NCBI GenBank assembly: GCA_963819735.1
Contig: CAWFXC010000005.1
Location: 186,001 to 250,000, forward strand
Reading direction: 5' to 3'
Origin: CAWFXC01 sp963819735
GTDB taxonomy: Bacteria > Actinomycetota > Acidimicrobiia > IMCC26256 > DASPTH01
Length of the DNA: 64,000 bases
Shown: positions 23,460 through 32,311 of the stretch, piece by piece
Layout of the letters: each line of letters opens with the position of its first letter
How positions within the stretch are numbered: position 1 is the first letter of the stretch
Translations under genes and position numbers: made by a program
The notes under the pieces: generated by a model
Databases searched by the model: none
Told to the model about the DNA's origin: nothing
What the model saw: the letters and a program-made list of their open reading frames with translations, nothing else

Positions 23460-24404
23460 ATGGCATTCCGGTTTGCCCCCGAGTTCGAGGCGATCCTGGG
23501 CCCGTCGCTGCCCGAAGCGGTCGCGGTGCCCGGAAGTGAGCGAACCTGGCGGGAGGTTCGGGCCGAGGGCGAGCTCGGGTTGTCGCTCCTGAACGAGCTG
23601 GCGCCCCCGGTGGCCGACGTGTCGATGACCGACGAGGAGATGGTTGTCGCCGACGGCACGACGATCAGGCTGCGCTGGTACGCGACGGACGAACGCGAGA
23701 CGGAGAGCGCGGTCGTCTACCTCCACGGTGGCGGCATGATCCTCGGCAACATCGATCTCTACGACCCGGTGGTCGCGGGCTACGTGAGCGCGACCGGCGT
23801 CGCGATGCTCGCGGTCGACTACCGCGTCGCGCCGGAATTCCCGCACCCGATCCCCGTGGAGGACTGCTTCGCCGGTCTGCGGTGGCTCCACGACCATGCC
23901 GACGAGTTACACGTCGATCAGGATCGGGTGGCGATCATGGGGGACAGCGGCGGCGGTGGCCTCGCGGCGGCCGTCGCGCTATTGGCTCGCGAGCGCGGCG
24001 TGCAGCTCGCGCGCCAGATTCTCGTGTACCCGATGCTCGACGACCGCAATACCACGCCGGACCCGGAGCTCGTCCCGTTCGCCACGTGGACGTACGAGAG
24101 CAACCGGATCGGTTGGTCGGCCCTGCTGGGTGACGCGATCGGCGCCGCCGATGTCGACAGCTACGCCGCCCCGGCGCGTGCGCAGAACCTCGCCGGTCTC
24201 GCGCCCGCGTACATCGAGGTAGGTGAGCTCGACATCTTCCGCGATGAGGACATCGACTACGCCCGCCGACTGACGACGGCCGGCGTGTCGGCGGAGCTGC
24301 ACGTACATCCCGGCGCGCCGCACGGGTTCGATCGCATCGCCGCCGACTCCGGCGTGGTCACCCGGGCGACGGCCGATCGCCGCCGCGTCCTACGAGGGCT
24401 CTGA
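23460..24404 (+). CDS. Alpha/beta hydrolase of the hormone-sensitive lipase family
   Basis: A 314-residue esterase or lipase. The oxyanion motif HGGG is at residues 89-92, the nucleophile Ser163 is in GDSGGG, an acid lies in EVGELDIFRDED, and the catalytic His is in HPGAPHGF. No signal peptide is present, so it acts in the cytosol. It hydrolyses short or medium ester substrates; the natural one is unknown. It stands alone between the cupin and a SnoaL-like gene. A second HSL-type esterase is encoded at 52330-53265. Confidence 0.9.
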   Translation: MAFRFAPEFEAILGPSLPEAVAVPGSERTWREVRAEGELGLSLLNELAPPVADVSMTDEEMVVADGTTIRLRWYATDERETESAVVYLHGGGMILGNIDLYDPVVAGYVSATGVAMLAVDYRVAPEFPHPIPVEDCFAGLRWLHDHADELHVDQDRVAIMGDSGGGGLAAAVALLARERGVQLARQILVYPMLDDRNTTPDPELVPFATWTYESNRIGWSALLGDAIGAADVDSYAAPARAQNLAGLAPAYIEVGELDIFRDEDIDYARRLTTAGVSAELHVHPGAPHGFDRIAADSGVVTRATADRRRVLRGL

Positions 24405-24448
24405 CGCCTCACGCCAATGTCGGAAGTGGGTCGGATTCGGAGGGGGCT

Positions 24449-24820
24449 ATGGGGACGGCACAGGAAGCGACAGTGCGCTCGCTCATCGACTGCATGAATG
24501 CCGATGAGCGAGAAGGCATCGCGGACCACTTCGCTGATGACGCGACCTGGCACATGATCGCCTGGCGCGAGCCGAGCGTGGGCAGAGACGCGATCCGCTC
24601 GGTGCTGGATCGGCTGGTCGGGACCGGAGCCCGGTACACGATTCTCAACATGGCGTCGACCGATTCCGTCGTCTTCACGGAGCTCGTCGACACGCATCAC
24701 CGCGACGGCAAGGAAGTCACGATCCACTGGACGAGCGTGACCGAGATCAGTCCCGACGGAAAGATCGTCGGTGAGCGCGACTACTGGGACACGAAAGAGA
24801 TGGAGACTCAGCTGACCTGA
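24449..24820 (+). CDS. SnoaL-like (NTF2-fold) protein
   Basis: A 123-residue protein with the limonene-epoxide-hydrolase/SnoaL pattern: an initial helix VRSLIDCMNADEREGIADHF, the DDATWHMI strand, VGRDAIRSVLDRL and late antiparallel strands ending VGERDYWDT. The Asp/Trp in these positions are consistent with a small hydrolase or isomerase, but no reaction can be assigned. GGAGGGGG lies directly upstream of the ATG. It converges on the ligase gene at 24853 with 32 bp between. Confidence 0.75.
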   Translation: MGTAQEATVRSLIDCMNADEREGIADHFADDATWHMIAWREPSVGRDAIRSVLDRLVGTGARYTILNMASTDSVVFTELVDTHHRDGKEVTIHWTSVTEISPDGKIVGERDYWDTKEMETQLT

Positions 24821-24852
24821 GACGGCCGTGTTCGCCGCGCCGCATCGGCCGC

Positions 24853-26208
24853 TCAGTTGCGAGGTATGAAGCGTTTGAGTTTTCCGGTGCTCTGCCGATC
24901 GACGCGGTCGACGGTTGCGATGGTCACTGCCGGTTCGGGCAGGCCGAGGTCGCGGAGTGCAGCTTCGATTCGCGATGCCAAGGCGTCGGTGTCGATCGCG
25001 CCTGAGGTGACCACCGAGATGTCGGCGCCGCGTGCGGTTTGGCGAACCTGATACTCGATGAGATGTTGGTGGCCGAGGCACGAACGAAACACGTGCGGGT
25101 GGATCGCGGTCCCGTCCGGGTAGATGAACGTCTCGTCGAGTCGCCCGAGTGGGTCCGCGATCAGTCGAAACACCGACCCGCACGGACAGGGTTCGTCTAC
25201 GAGCGTGACTTCGTCGGTGACCTCGAACCGGATGAGCGGCGTCACGCCGTTGTACAGATTCGTGACGTACACCTTGGCGGAGGTCTCACCCGCCTCCACC
25301 GGTATCCCTTCGGTGCCAACCAGTTCGAGGAGGCACACGTCGTCGGGCAGATGTGTGCCGTGTCCGCAGGAACCGGCGAACAGACCCTCGGACATGCCGT
25401 AGCCGCTCGCGACGGGGACACCCCAGGTTGCCTCGAGATCGGCGCGGGCCTCCGACAAGAGGGGCTCGGAGATCGCGACGACGCGTTGCGGGGCGATGCC
25501 GAGCCGTTGGGCGCGGGCCTCGGCCGCGAGGCGAGGGAGAAACGAGCTGTAGCCCATCAGCGTGGTCGGTTGCAGTTGGTTCAAGCGGTCGACGATCTGC
25601 TCCATGGGCTGACTGACGGGTACGGAGTGCCGCGGCCGATCAGGCGTCGAGAACGTCGCACCAACTGCGGCGGAGATGTGCGACGGCTTCGCCGCCGCGA
25701 CCGTCGCGACGACCGGTGGTCGGCGGGTCAGTTCGGGATGCTGCTTCCGGTCTCGAACCGGGAAACGGACAATGGACGAATAGCAGATTCCCCACGCGTC
25801 CCAGCCGTAGACGAACACGCCGCGTCGGCCGCTCGAACCGCCCGACGCGACGACGTGGAACTCGTCGAGGAGGTACGCGTCACCGTGCAGCGCATCGACG
25901 TGGCGTTCGCAGACGTCGAGAGTGAGACGGCGGTCGGTGACGATGTCGTCGAAGTTGTCCATCAGGTCCGACTTCGTCATCACCGGAAGCCCGCTGAGCT
26001 CGCTCGCCGTGAGCGTGGAGGTGTCGACGTCCGCGAGGCGATCACGGTGCCACGGTGACCGCTCGACTGCGAGTCGGACCAGCCGACGAAGACCGTCGTC
26101 TTGCGCGCGCCGAAGCTCCTCGACGGTCCAATCGAGATGGGCCACATACTCGGGGAGGAGTTCCCCGAAGCGGGCGATGTGCTGATCTCGTAGCAACTCG
26201 GATCCCAC
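24853..26208 (-). CDS. PaaK-like phenylacetate-CoA ligase family protein
   Basis: A 451-residue ANL-superfamily enzyme of the PaaK/CapK type. The P-loop-like ASGGSSGRRG lies near residue 121. GYGMSEG corresponds to the adenylate motif, followed by CPCGS and the C-terminal hinge and lid region ending STGKLKRFIP with the catalytic Lys. It would activate an aryl or acyl carboxylate to an adenylate and CoA thioester. The start is GTG at 26208, from which the whole family length is covered. It is followed upstream on the same strand by the ABM-like gene at 26225, 16 nt away, so the two are likely co-transcribed. Confidence 0.85.
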   Translation of the reverse strand: MGSELLRDQHIARFGELLPEYVAHLDWTVEELRRAQDDGLRRLVRLAVERSPWHRDRLADVDTSTLTASELSGLPVMTKSDLMDNFDDIVTDRRLTLDVCERHVDALHGDAYLLDEFHVVASGGSSGRRGVFVYGWDAWGICYSSIVRFPVRDRKQHPELTRRPPVVATVAAAKPSHISAAVGATFSTPDRPRHSVPVSQPMEQIVDRLNQLQPTTLMGYSSFLPRLAAEARAQRLGIAPQRVVAISEPLLSEARADLEATWGVPVASGYGMSEGLFAGSCGHGTHLPDDVCLLELVGTEGIPVEAGETSAKVYVTNLYNGVTPLIRFEVTDEVTLVDEPCPCGSVFRLIADPLGRLDETFIYPDGTAIHPHVFRSCLGHQHLIEYQVRQTARGADISVVTSGAIDTDALASRIEAALRDLGLPEPAVTIATVDRVDRQSTGKLKRFIPRN

Positions 26209-26224
26209 GATGGGATCGATGTGG

Positions 26225-26512
26225 TCAGGCTGCGATGAAGCTCGCGTACACCGCGAACTGCTTCACCTCAGGCTGAGGAATGTCTCCGACCTTCTGGAAC
26301 GCCGGCATGAGCCGCTGGGAGAAGAACGTGTTCCAGTCGTCTTCGCTGGCCCACCACTCGATCACGCAGAAGCCGTCGTCAGTGGCGCCGACCGCGTGAG
26401 CGATCAGTCCTTCAGGCTTACCGGTTTCGCCGTCCCATCCGAGTTCGCGCTTCACGGCGTCGTACTTGTCGATGTTCGTTCCCGAGAATTGCATGGTCTG
26501 GCCTGTGGCCAT
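26225..26512 (-). CDS. ABM-like small protein (antibiotic biosynthesis monooxygenase fold)
   Basis: A 95-residue protein with the ferredoxin-like pattern of ABM or stress-responsive barrel proteins: MQFSGTNIDKYDAVKREL as first strand and helix, then DDGFCVIEWWASEDDWNTFF as second, then a final beta strand. It may be a dimeric monooxygenase or only a ligand-binding protein. The ATG at 26512 has GAGGTTTC upstream. It is immediately upstream of the PaaK-like ligase on the same strand. The 202 bp between 26513 and the TMEM175 start hold no other gene. Confidence 0.7.
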   Translation of the reverse strand: MATGQTMQFSGTNIDKYDAVKRELGWDGETGKPEGLIAHAVGATDDGFCVIEWWASEDDWNTFFSQRLMPAFQKVGDIPQPEVKQFAVYASFIAA

Positions 26513-26714
26513 GTGAGAAACCTCTGATCCGCTCGTGAGACGCCCGGCTCCACGTTCTCTGTACCGCAGTATCCACCCACGGGCCGGGGATAGCGAATGC
26601 TGCTCGACTTCGTGTGGCGGTTCGACGCCCGACCCGCCGCGAGGCCGACAGCCTGCGCCAGACTGGGGATGTGTGCGCTCGGCGGTCGGAGCCACTGCGG
26701 ACCCGGAGGGACCT

Positions 26715-27353
26715 GTGTCGGGACAGGAAGACACGCCGGGTGGGCGCGCGTCGCTCAGCACGACTCGGCTCGAAGCCTTCAGCGACGGCGTGTTCGCAAT
26801 CGCCACCACGCTGCTCGTGTTGGACATCGCCCTCCATCCGCCGGGGAGCCCGCTGCATCAGGTGCTCGAAGCCTGGCCCTACTACCTCGCGTACCTCGTC
26901 AGCTTCCTGACGATCGGCGGCGGATGGCTCGCCCACACCGCACTGACCGATCGCCTGGTTCGGGCCGACGCGATCCTCCTGCGGCTCAACCTGCTGCTCC
27001 TGCTCGTCGTGGCCTTCCTGCCCTTTCCGACGCGGCTCGTCGCTGAGGCCCTGCACGACGTCAACGGCGAGCGGGTGTTCGTCACCATGTATGGGCTCAC
27101 GCTGCTCAGCATTCGCATACTCGGGTTCGTCCTCGACGAGTACGCGCATCGTGAGCATCTCTACGCTTCACGCGAGGCCGAGGAATCCGAACCATCCGGG
27201 CGAAGCGTTCTGTTGGTCCTGATCAGTTACTCGCTTGCGATTCTCATCGGCCTTGCGCTTCCCACCCTCGCCGTCGCGTTCTACTTCGGGATCGCGATCT
27301 ATCTGGTCGTGCCGTTCCGGGAGATCCGTCACATCCTGTTCCGGCACCGATAG
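26715..27353 (+). CDS. TMEM175/DUF1211 family potassium channel-like protein
   Basis: A 212-residue membrane protein. Its hallmark is the FSDGVFAIATTLLVLDI motif in the first helix (RLEAFSDG start), typical of bacterial TMEM175 channels, which conduct K+ as tetramers. About six hydrophobic segments follow, including LAYLVSFLTIGGGWLAH, LNLLLLLVVAFLPFP and VLISYSLAILIGLALP. I chose the GTG at 26715, with GGAGGG 4 nt upstream. It ends at the base next to the end of the convergent phosphatase-like gene, leaving no room for a terminator. Confidence 0.85.
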   Translation: MSGQEDTPGGRASLSTTRLEAFSDGVFAIATTLLVLDIALHPPGSPLHQVLEAWPYYLAYLVSFLTIGGGWLAHTALTDRLVRADAILLRLNLLLLLVVAFLPFPTRLVAEALHDVNGERVFVTMYGLTLLSIRILGFVLDEYAHREHLYASREAEESEPSGRSVLLVLISYSLAILIGLALPTLAVAFYFGIAIYLVVPFREIRHILFRHR

Positions 27354-27836
27354 CTACTCGCGCACTGCGCCCGTCGCCTGACCGCGTCGGCGCGCCCGCT
27401 CGTCGGCGATGAAGGCCGTCCACGCCGGGTGCTCGGCGGGATTCCACACGTCCTGCACGAGCTCGTCGGCCTCGTCCTCGGTGCACAGGCCGCTCTGCAG
27501 CGCGTAGAGGCTGTAGAAGGCACTGACTCTGTAGTTGGCAGCGCAGTGCACGTGAACCTTCTGGCCGGCTCGACCGGTCATCGCGTGCGCAAACGCTTCG
27601 AAGTCAGCGTGCGTGGGCCGTTCGAAGTCCACGGGGATGTACACGTAGTCGAGGCCCTGGTCGCGCACGATGCGCGCCTCGTCGGTGACGGCGCGGTCAT
27701 GGGTGTCGGGCAAGAGGTTGATCACCGCGTCGAAACCCTCGTCGTGCAGGTCGCCGAGCTGCTCGGCACTCACCAGCCCCGACGTCGTCAGCCGTTCGGA
27801 GATCCGCCGGAAGTTGTAGCTGTCCTCGATCGCCAT
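27354..27836 (-). CDS. Protein-tyrosine-phosphatase-like protein (DUF442-type)
   Basis: A 160-residue cysteine-phosphatase-fold protein. The P-loop-like motif is VHCAANYRVSAFYSL: Cys followed by only four residues before Arg, not the five of canonical HCx5R phosphatases. This shortened loop occurs in a DUF442-like bacterial subgroup, so it is a family trait rather than damage, but activity is uncertain. The start could be either of two adjacent ATGs (27839 or 27836); GGGGAG fits the second better. It abuts the TMEM175 gene end to end. Confidence 0.7.
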   Translation of the reverse strand: MAIEDSYNFRRISERLTTSGLVSAEQLGDLHDEGFDAVINLLPDTHDRAVTDEARIVRDQGLDYVYIPVDFERPTHADFEAFAHAMTGRAGQKVHVHCAANYRVSAFYSLYALQSGLCTEDEADELVQDVWNPAEHPAWTAFIADERARRRGQATGAVRE

Positions 27837-28030
27837 CATGCTCCCCGAACGTGCCCGGACCCGCGTTCGAAACCGCACCAACCCGCAACGAGAAGATACA
27901 GGGGAGTGGCGTGATGACGCTGCCTCCCGTAGTCTCAAGGCCTCGCGAGCAAGGTCTTCTGGACGTTCTGGGCGCGTTGGCGCCGCCCTTTCGTGCGCCG
28001 TCCGCGACCGTCGTTCAAGAAAGGCCTGAG

Positions 28031-28744
28031 GTGAATCCTCAAAAGGCCGCGCGACTGACCGGGGTGCTCTTCGTGATCACCTTCGTCACTTCGATTCCGG
28101 CACTCGCGCTCTACAACGATGTTCTCAACGACGCGCACTACATCGTCGGTAGCGGGAACGACACCCACGTGTTTCTGGGCGCGTCCCTCGAGATGCTGCT
28201 CATCGTCGCGAACATCGGAACAGCCGTCGTGCTCTTCCCGATCCTCAAGCGGCAGAACGAACCCCTCGCCCTGGGCTACGTCGCGGCTCGCATCATCGAG
28301 TCGGTCTTCATCGCGGTCGGGATCGTCAGCGTCCTGTCGATCGTGACGTTGCGACAGGATGCGGGCGCGAGTGCGGCGACGCTGCTGCCGATCGGCAAGT
28401 CCCTCGTCGCCATGCACGACTGGACGTTCCTGCTCGGCCCCGGGTTCATCGTCGGTATCGGGAACGGGCTGATACTGGGCTATCTGATGTACCGCTCGGG
28501 TCTCGTTCCCCAACGCCTGGCCCTGCTCGGGATGGTCGGCGGCGCGTTGATCTGCGCGTCAGGGATCGCCGTGCTGTTCGGCGTCTTCGACAAGGGCTCC
28601 GCCGCGCAGGCGATCGCCACGATCCCGGAGTTCATCTGGGAGCTGGCGCTGGGCATCTATCTCATCGTCAAGGGGTTCAAGCCGTGTCCGCTGATCGCGA
28701 CGGATGGCGCGCCGGCCACATTGCCGATGGTCGAGCCGGTCTGA
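28031..28744 (+). CDS. DUF4386 family membrane protein
   Basis: A 237-residue integral membrane protein with about six hydrophobic segments. It starts MNPQKAARLTGVLFVITFV, the usual opening of DUF4386 proteins, and has the conserved RIIESVFIAVGIVSVLSIV and LVPQRLALLGMVGGALICASG helices. Function is unknown. The GTG at 28031 is the start that restores this N-terminus; a longer frame to 27851 has no family match. Purines (AAGAAAGG) lie 7 nt upstream. Confidence 0.8.
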   Translation: MNPQKAARLTGVLFVITFVTSIPALALYNDVLNDAHYIVGSGNDTHVFLGASLEMLLIVANIGTAVVLFPILKRQNEPLALGYVAARIIESVFIAVGIVSVLSIVTLRQDAGASAATLLPIGKSLVAMHDWTFLLGPGFIVGIGNGLILGYLMYRSGLVPQRLALLGMVGGALICASGIAVLFGVFDKGSAAQAIATIPEFIWELALGIYLIVKGFKPCPLIATDGAPATLPMVEPV

Positions 28745-28818
28745 CGCCGCGGCCTCGAGGCGCGGGCAGTATGTGCTCCGCTCGGTACGACCTCTGGCTG
28801 CTGCTCTCGAGTCACGGT

Positions 28819-28824
28819 TACTGT
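28819..28824 (+). promoter_or_regulatory. Leaderless -10 box (TACTGT)
   Basis: TACTGT ends 6 nt before the ATG at 28831, with no ribosome binding site between. Confidence 0.45.
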
Positions 28825-28830
28825 GCCGCG

Positions 28831-29553
28831 ATGGCGACGTTTGCCCTCGTGCACGGCGGCGGCCACGGCGGCTGGTGTTACCAGAAGGTCGCCCGGCTCC
28901 TGCGCGCGGCGGGTCACGAGGTGTACGCGCCGAGCCTGACCGGGTGTGGCGACCGCGCGCACCTCGTCAGCCCCGCGGTCGACCTCGACATGCACATCCG
29001 CGACATCGTGCACCTGTTGCACTTCGAAGACCTGCGCGACGTGATTCTGGTCGGCCACAGTTATGGCGGCATGGTCATCACGGGCATCGCCGACCGGGCC
29101 GTCGACCGGATCGGCAAGCTCGTCTACCTCGATGCCGCCAACCCGGTGAACGGTCAGTCGCTCGTCGACGTGGCCGGGCCGATCATCGAGTCGACGCGCC
29201 CGATGGGCGCAGTGGTCGACGGCGTCGAGCTCGTGCTGCTGCCGGCTCCGGGCGCGGCCGCGTTCTTCGGTGTGACCGACCCTGACGATGCCGCGTGGAT
29301 GGACGAACGCCTCACCGCGCACCCGTGGCGATGCTTCGAGCAGAAGCTCGAGCTCACGAACGAAGACGCGCTCTGGGCCATCCCGCAGTACCACATCAGT
29401 TGCACGGCGACGCTCGCGACGCGCGACCCCGAGCTGATGCGTCGAGCCCGCGACGCCGGGCGGCTGTGGGACATCGACACCGGCCACGACCTGATGGTGA
29501 CGGAGCACGACTTCGTGGCCCGCACGCTCGAGGAGATCGCGGCCGATCGGTAG
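28831..29553 (+). CDS. Alpha/beta hydrolase
   Basis: A 240-residue hydrolase of the short salicylate-esterase-like group. It opens with FALVHGGGHGGWCY (oxyanion), has nucleophile Ser77 in GHSYGG, and ends with the His of DTGHDLMVTEHD. The hydrolysed bond is unknown; this group includes pheophorbide or methyl-ester hydrolases and many uncharacterised actinobacterial enzymes. Its neighbour at 29657 is a truncated hydrolase of a related group with the same GHSYGG elbow, suggesting a former tandem pair. Confidence 0.85.
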   Translation: MATFALVHGGGHGGWCYQKVARLLRAAGHEVYAPSLTGCGDRAHLVSPAVDLDMHIRDIVHLLHFEDLRDVILVGHSYGGMVITGIADRAVDRIGKLVYLDAANPVNGQSLVDVAGPIIESTRPMGAVVDGVELVLLPAPGAAAFFGVTDPDDAAWMDERLTAHPWRCFEQKLELTNEDALWAIPQYHISCTATLATRDPELMRRARDAGRLWDIDTGHDLMVTEHDFVARTLEEIAADR

Positions 29554-29656
29554 CGATGCCGCAGGCCCGGCGCGCGCCGCGAGTTCTCCCGTTGTTCACA
29601 CGCAGTACCGGGCACGCGGTCTTAGTGTCGAACGAGCGTGCCGGGAGCACCCGGCA

Positions 29657-30247
29657 GTGAGAAGGGAAGCTCATGCCCTGGCCCAGCGGACGACCGGTCC
29701 GGTCGTGCTGGTCGGCCATTCCTACGGGGGTGTCGTGATCACGAACGCCGGCACCGGCAGCGGCGAAGTCAAGGCGCTGGTGTACGTCGACGCGTTCATC
29801 CCCGAAGTGGGGGAGAACGTGTTCCAGATCCTCGTCGGCTCGGGCTCCGCGCTCGATGTTCCCGACCCCACGACCGTGCTCGACATCGGCGGCTACCCCG
29901 GCGCTCCGGAAGGTGATGCCGAGGCATTCCTGAAGCCGTCGACGGTGCACGATGCCTTCGCCCAAGACCTCTCCGAGGAGGCCCGGTGGCTGATCGTCGC
30001 CAGCCAGCGTCCGATCGCGCTCGGCGCGAACACCGCCGGAACGGAGACCGCGGCGTGGAAGACGATTCCGAGTTGGGCCGTCGTCGGAACCGAGGACCGA
30101 GTGATCCCGCCCGCCACGCAACGCAGCATGGCCGAGCGGGCGGGCGCCACGATCACCGAGGTCGCCGCGTCGCACGTGTCGATGGTGTCGCACCCGCAAG
30201 TCGTGATCGACGCCATCCTGGCCGCGGTCGCCGCCACCGACGCGTAG
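29657..30247 (+). pseudogene. Alpha/beta hydrolase lacking its N-terminus
   Basis: The open frame of 196 residues starts close to the nucleophile elbow (GPVVLVGHSYGG) and runs to a normal C-terminus with SASHVSMVSHP-like His. The first 60-80 residues of the fold, including the oxyanion strand, are missing. Directly upstream, GAAGGGAAG precedes an ATG at 29672 that is in a different frame. This looks like an internal deletion that joined the original start to the middle of the gene out of frame. It could be expressed from the GTG at 29657, but a stable hydrolase is unlikely. Confidence 0.65.
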
Positions 30248-30301
30248 AGAGCCGCCTCGCCGCCGGCCTTAGCTGTCGTACCCCCGTGGTTTGATCGGTG
30301 C

Positions 30302-31445
30302 ATGTTCGACGTGCGGGATCATCTCGACGAGTTGCGGTGCTGGCCGAGAGCATCGGTTGCTGGCGACGGCGCGACGAGTTGATTCGCGAGAAGACGTCTG
30401 CATCGGGATCCGGAGCTGGCGGTGACCCGAGTGCTCGACGAACGCGGCGCGCTCGGACCTGATCTCGCAGCCCGTGACGGTGTCTCGGAACAGACCGCGC
30501 GCATGACGTTGGAGACGGCCCGCGCGTTGGAGTCACTGCCCGAGGTCGCCGCGGCGGCGTACGACGGCCGGTTGAGTGCTGGAGCAGTTGGCGCCCGCGG
30601 TCGAGTTGGCCGACGAATCGTCTGACCACGAGTGGGCTGAACGGGCGCAGCATTGTTCCCCGGGTGATCTCGCACGGTTGGCCCGCACGAAGGAGACCCC
30701 GTCGGTCGCGGATCGGGAGCAGCGGGTGAAGGCCCGGTTCCTGCGCACCTGGTGGGGCAAGGACTCGATGCTTCACCTCCGCGGCGCGCTCCCCGATGTC
30801 GACGGTGTCTTCGTCGAAGGCGTGTTGAAAGACCTGATCGAACGCATGCGCCCCGCCAAAGGTCAACGGTGGGACACCCCCGCGCATCGAGGCGCCGACG
30901 CCGTCGTCGCGGTCTGCGCCGCCTACGACAAGGACGCGCCGTTGGTGGCCCGGCCTGTCCCCCGATTCGTGGTCCAAATCCCACCCGAGGGGCCGGCCGA
31001 GATCGCGGGTATCCCGCTGCCCGACGAGATGGTCGAAGCACTGCGGGCAGAAGCGCGACTCGAACCCGTCGCGGTTGACTCGTTCGGTGCACCAGTAGCC
31101 ACTGGTCGGGTGCGTTCTGCGTTGTCGGAGAAGATCAAACGCGCCGTGCTGTTACGCGACGGGCATTGCCGGTGCGGGATGTGTGAAACGTACGACGGCC
31201 TCCAGGTCCATCATCTGCTCCCCGTGAGTTGGGGTGGCACCGATGACCTGTCCAACCTCGCGTCGGTGTGCGCGCTCGGACCCGATTCCCATCACGGGAT
31301 GCTCGTCCCCTACGGCGAGTGGGTCCTCGAAGGCAACCCCAACCGGCCCGACGGCCTCCGCTTCGTCCACATCAGCCAAGCCACCCAGATACGACCACCA
31401 CCCGGCTGGCAACGCGGCCGCCAAGCCCAGCCGCCCGCAGCATGA
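30302..31445 (+). pseudogene. DUF222/HNH endonuclease gene, degenerate
   Basis: The C-terminal part (30576-31445) is an intact HNH domain: LRDGHCRCGMCETYDGLQVHH, then LPVSWGGTDDLSN, with trailing His. Upstream, the DUF222 portion reads through 30302 (ATG, MFDVRDHLDELR), meets an in-frame TGA at about 30380, continues open as HRDPELAVTRVLDERG to GRLS, then needs a one-base shift near 30577-30579 to join EQLAPAVELAD. Such DUF222-HNH genes are multicopy in Actinobacteria and mobile-like. This copy is decayed in the first third; the nuclease domain alone might still be translated. Confidence 0.7.
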
Positions 31446-31477
31446 CCCGGGCGGCGCAAGTGTCGCATGGTTCCGCT

Positions 31478-32236
31478 TCAGGTACGCCCGAGCTTGGCGC
31501 GCAGCTTCTCGATGCGATCGACGAACACGGGCTGTTCCATCGACCACTGCTGGGCGTCGAACTCGTAGTCGAGCGCGTCGAGCGCGTCGCCGATCGACTG
31601 CGACGCGACGTGGGAAGCCTTGGCACGGATCATGAGCTCACGCGGACGGTCCGCGGCCCGACGCGCCAGCGCAATCGCGGCGGGGAGCAGTTCGTCGTCG
31701 GGGACGCAGCGCCACGCGAGCCCGCGGCGGGCGGCCTCCTCGCCGTCGAGCGCCTCGCCGAACAGGATGAGCGCGGCCGCGCCCTGCGGGCCGAGTTGGC
31801 GTTGGAGCCGCCAGAAGGTGCCGCCACCGGGGTGGATGCCGACGTCGAGGAAGCGGGGGTCGAAGCGCGCCGCCGGCGACGCGAGCACCACGTCGCACGC
31901 GAGCGCCACGTTCACGCCCGCGCCCACCGCGGGCCCGTTCACCGCGGCCACCGTGGGCAGCGTGGCGCCGGCGATCGACTCGAACCCGCCGTACATGTGG
32001 CGCAACGGTGCACGCGGGTTGAGCAGGTCGTCGAGCGATCCGCCGGAACAGAACACCGGGGGCGTGGCGGTCACGACGATGGCCCCGAGCCCGGGGTCGG
32101 CGCAGATGTCGTTCACCGCGGCCTTGATCTGGTCGATGACCTCGAGCGCGAGGGCGTTGCGGCGCTCCGGGTCGTCGAGGATCAGCACGGCCACGTTGCC
32201 GTCGCGCTCGACGCGGATGTAGGAGTCGGTCGTCAT
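31478..32236 (-). CDS. Enoyl-CoA hydratase/isomerase family protein
   Basis: A 252-residue crotonase-fold enzyme. The CoA-binding stretch is FCSGGSLDDLL, the oxyanion-hole GPAVGAGVNVALACDV is conserved, and DVGIHPGGGTFWRLQRQLG follows. The two usual Glu acid/base residues of hydratases are not both obvious (VGIHPGGG carries no Glu), so isomerase, hydrolase or dehalogenase-type chemistry is possible. The ATG at 32236 is preceded by TACGAT at leaderless spacing. It is divergent from the amidohydrolase at 32312. Confidence 0.85.
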   Translation of the reverse strand: MTTDSYIRVERDGNVAVLILDDPERRNALALEVIDQIKAAVNDICADPGLGAIVVTATPPVFCSGGSLDDLLNPRAPLRHMYGGFESIAGATLPTVAAVNGPAVGAGVNVALACDVVLASPAARFDPRFLDVGIHPGGGTFWRLQRQLGPQGAAALILFGEALDGEEAARRGLAWRCVPDDELLPAAIALARRAADRPRELMIRAKASHVASQSIGDALDALDYEFDAQQWSMEQPVFVDRIEKLRAKLGRT

Positions 32237-32243
32237 GGGCGGC

Positions 32244-32249
32244 ATCGTA
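32244..32249 (-). promoter_or_regulatory. Leaderless -10 box (TACGAT)
   Basis: On the minus strand TACGAT lies 7 nt before the enoyl-CoA hydratase start codon at 32236. Confidence 0.5.
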
Positions 32250-32267
32250 GGACGCCTGCCATGATGG

Positions 32268-32302
32268 GCGTTCCGAGGGGGAAGCGCGTTCCGAGGGGGA
32301 AG
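32268..32302 (+). repeat. 18-bp tandem duplication carrying the ribosome binding site
   Basis: GCGTTCCGAGGGGGAAG at 32268-32284 is repeated exactly at 32286-32302. The second copy runs into GGAAGGAG, the likely ribosome binding site of the gene at 32312. It is a simple slippage duplication. Confidence 0.7.
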
Positions 32303-32311
32303 GAGCACGGC

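Noticed and set aside
26535..26714. N-terminal extension of the TMEM175-like protein
   Set aside because: The upstream frame is open but lacks hydrophobic or family sequence, and the GTG at 26715 has GGAGGG before it.
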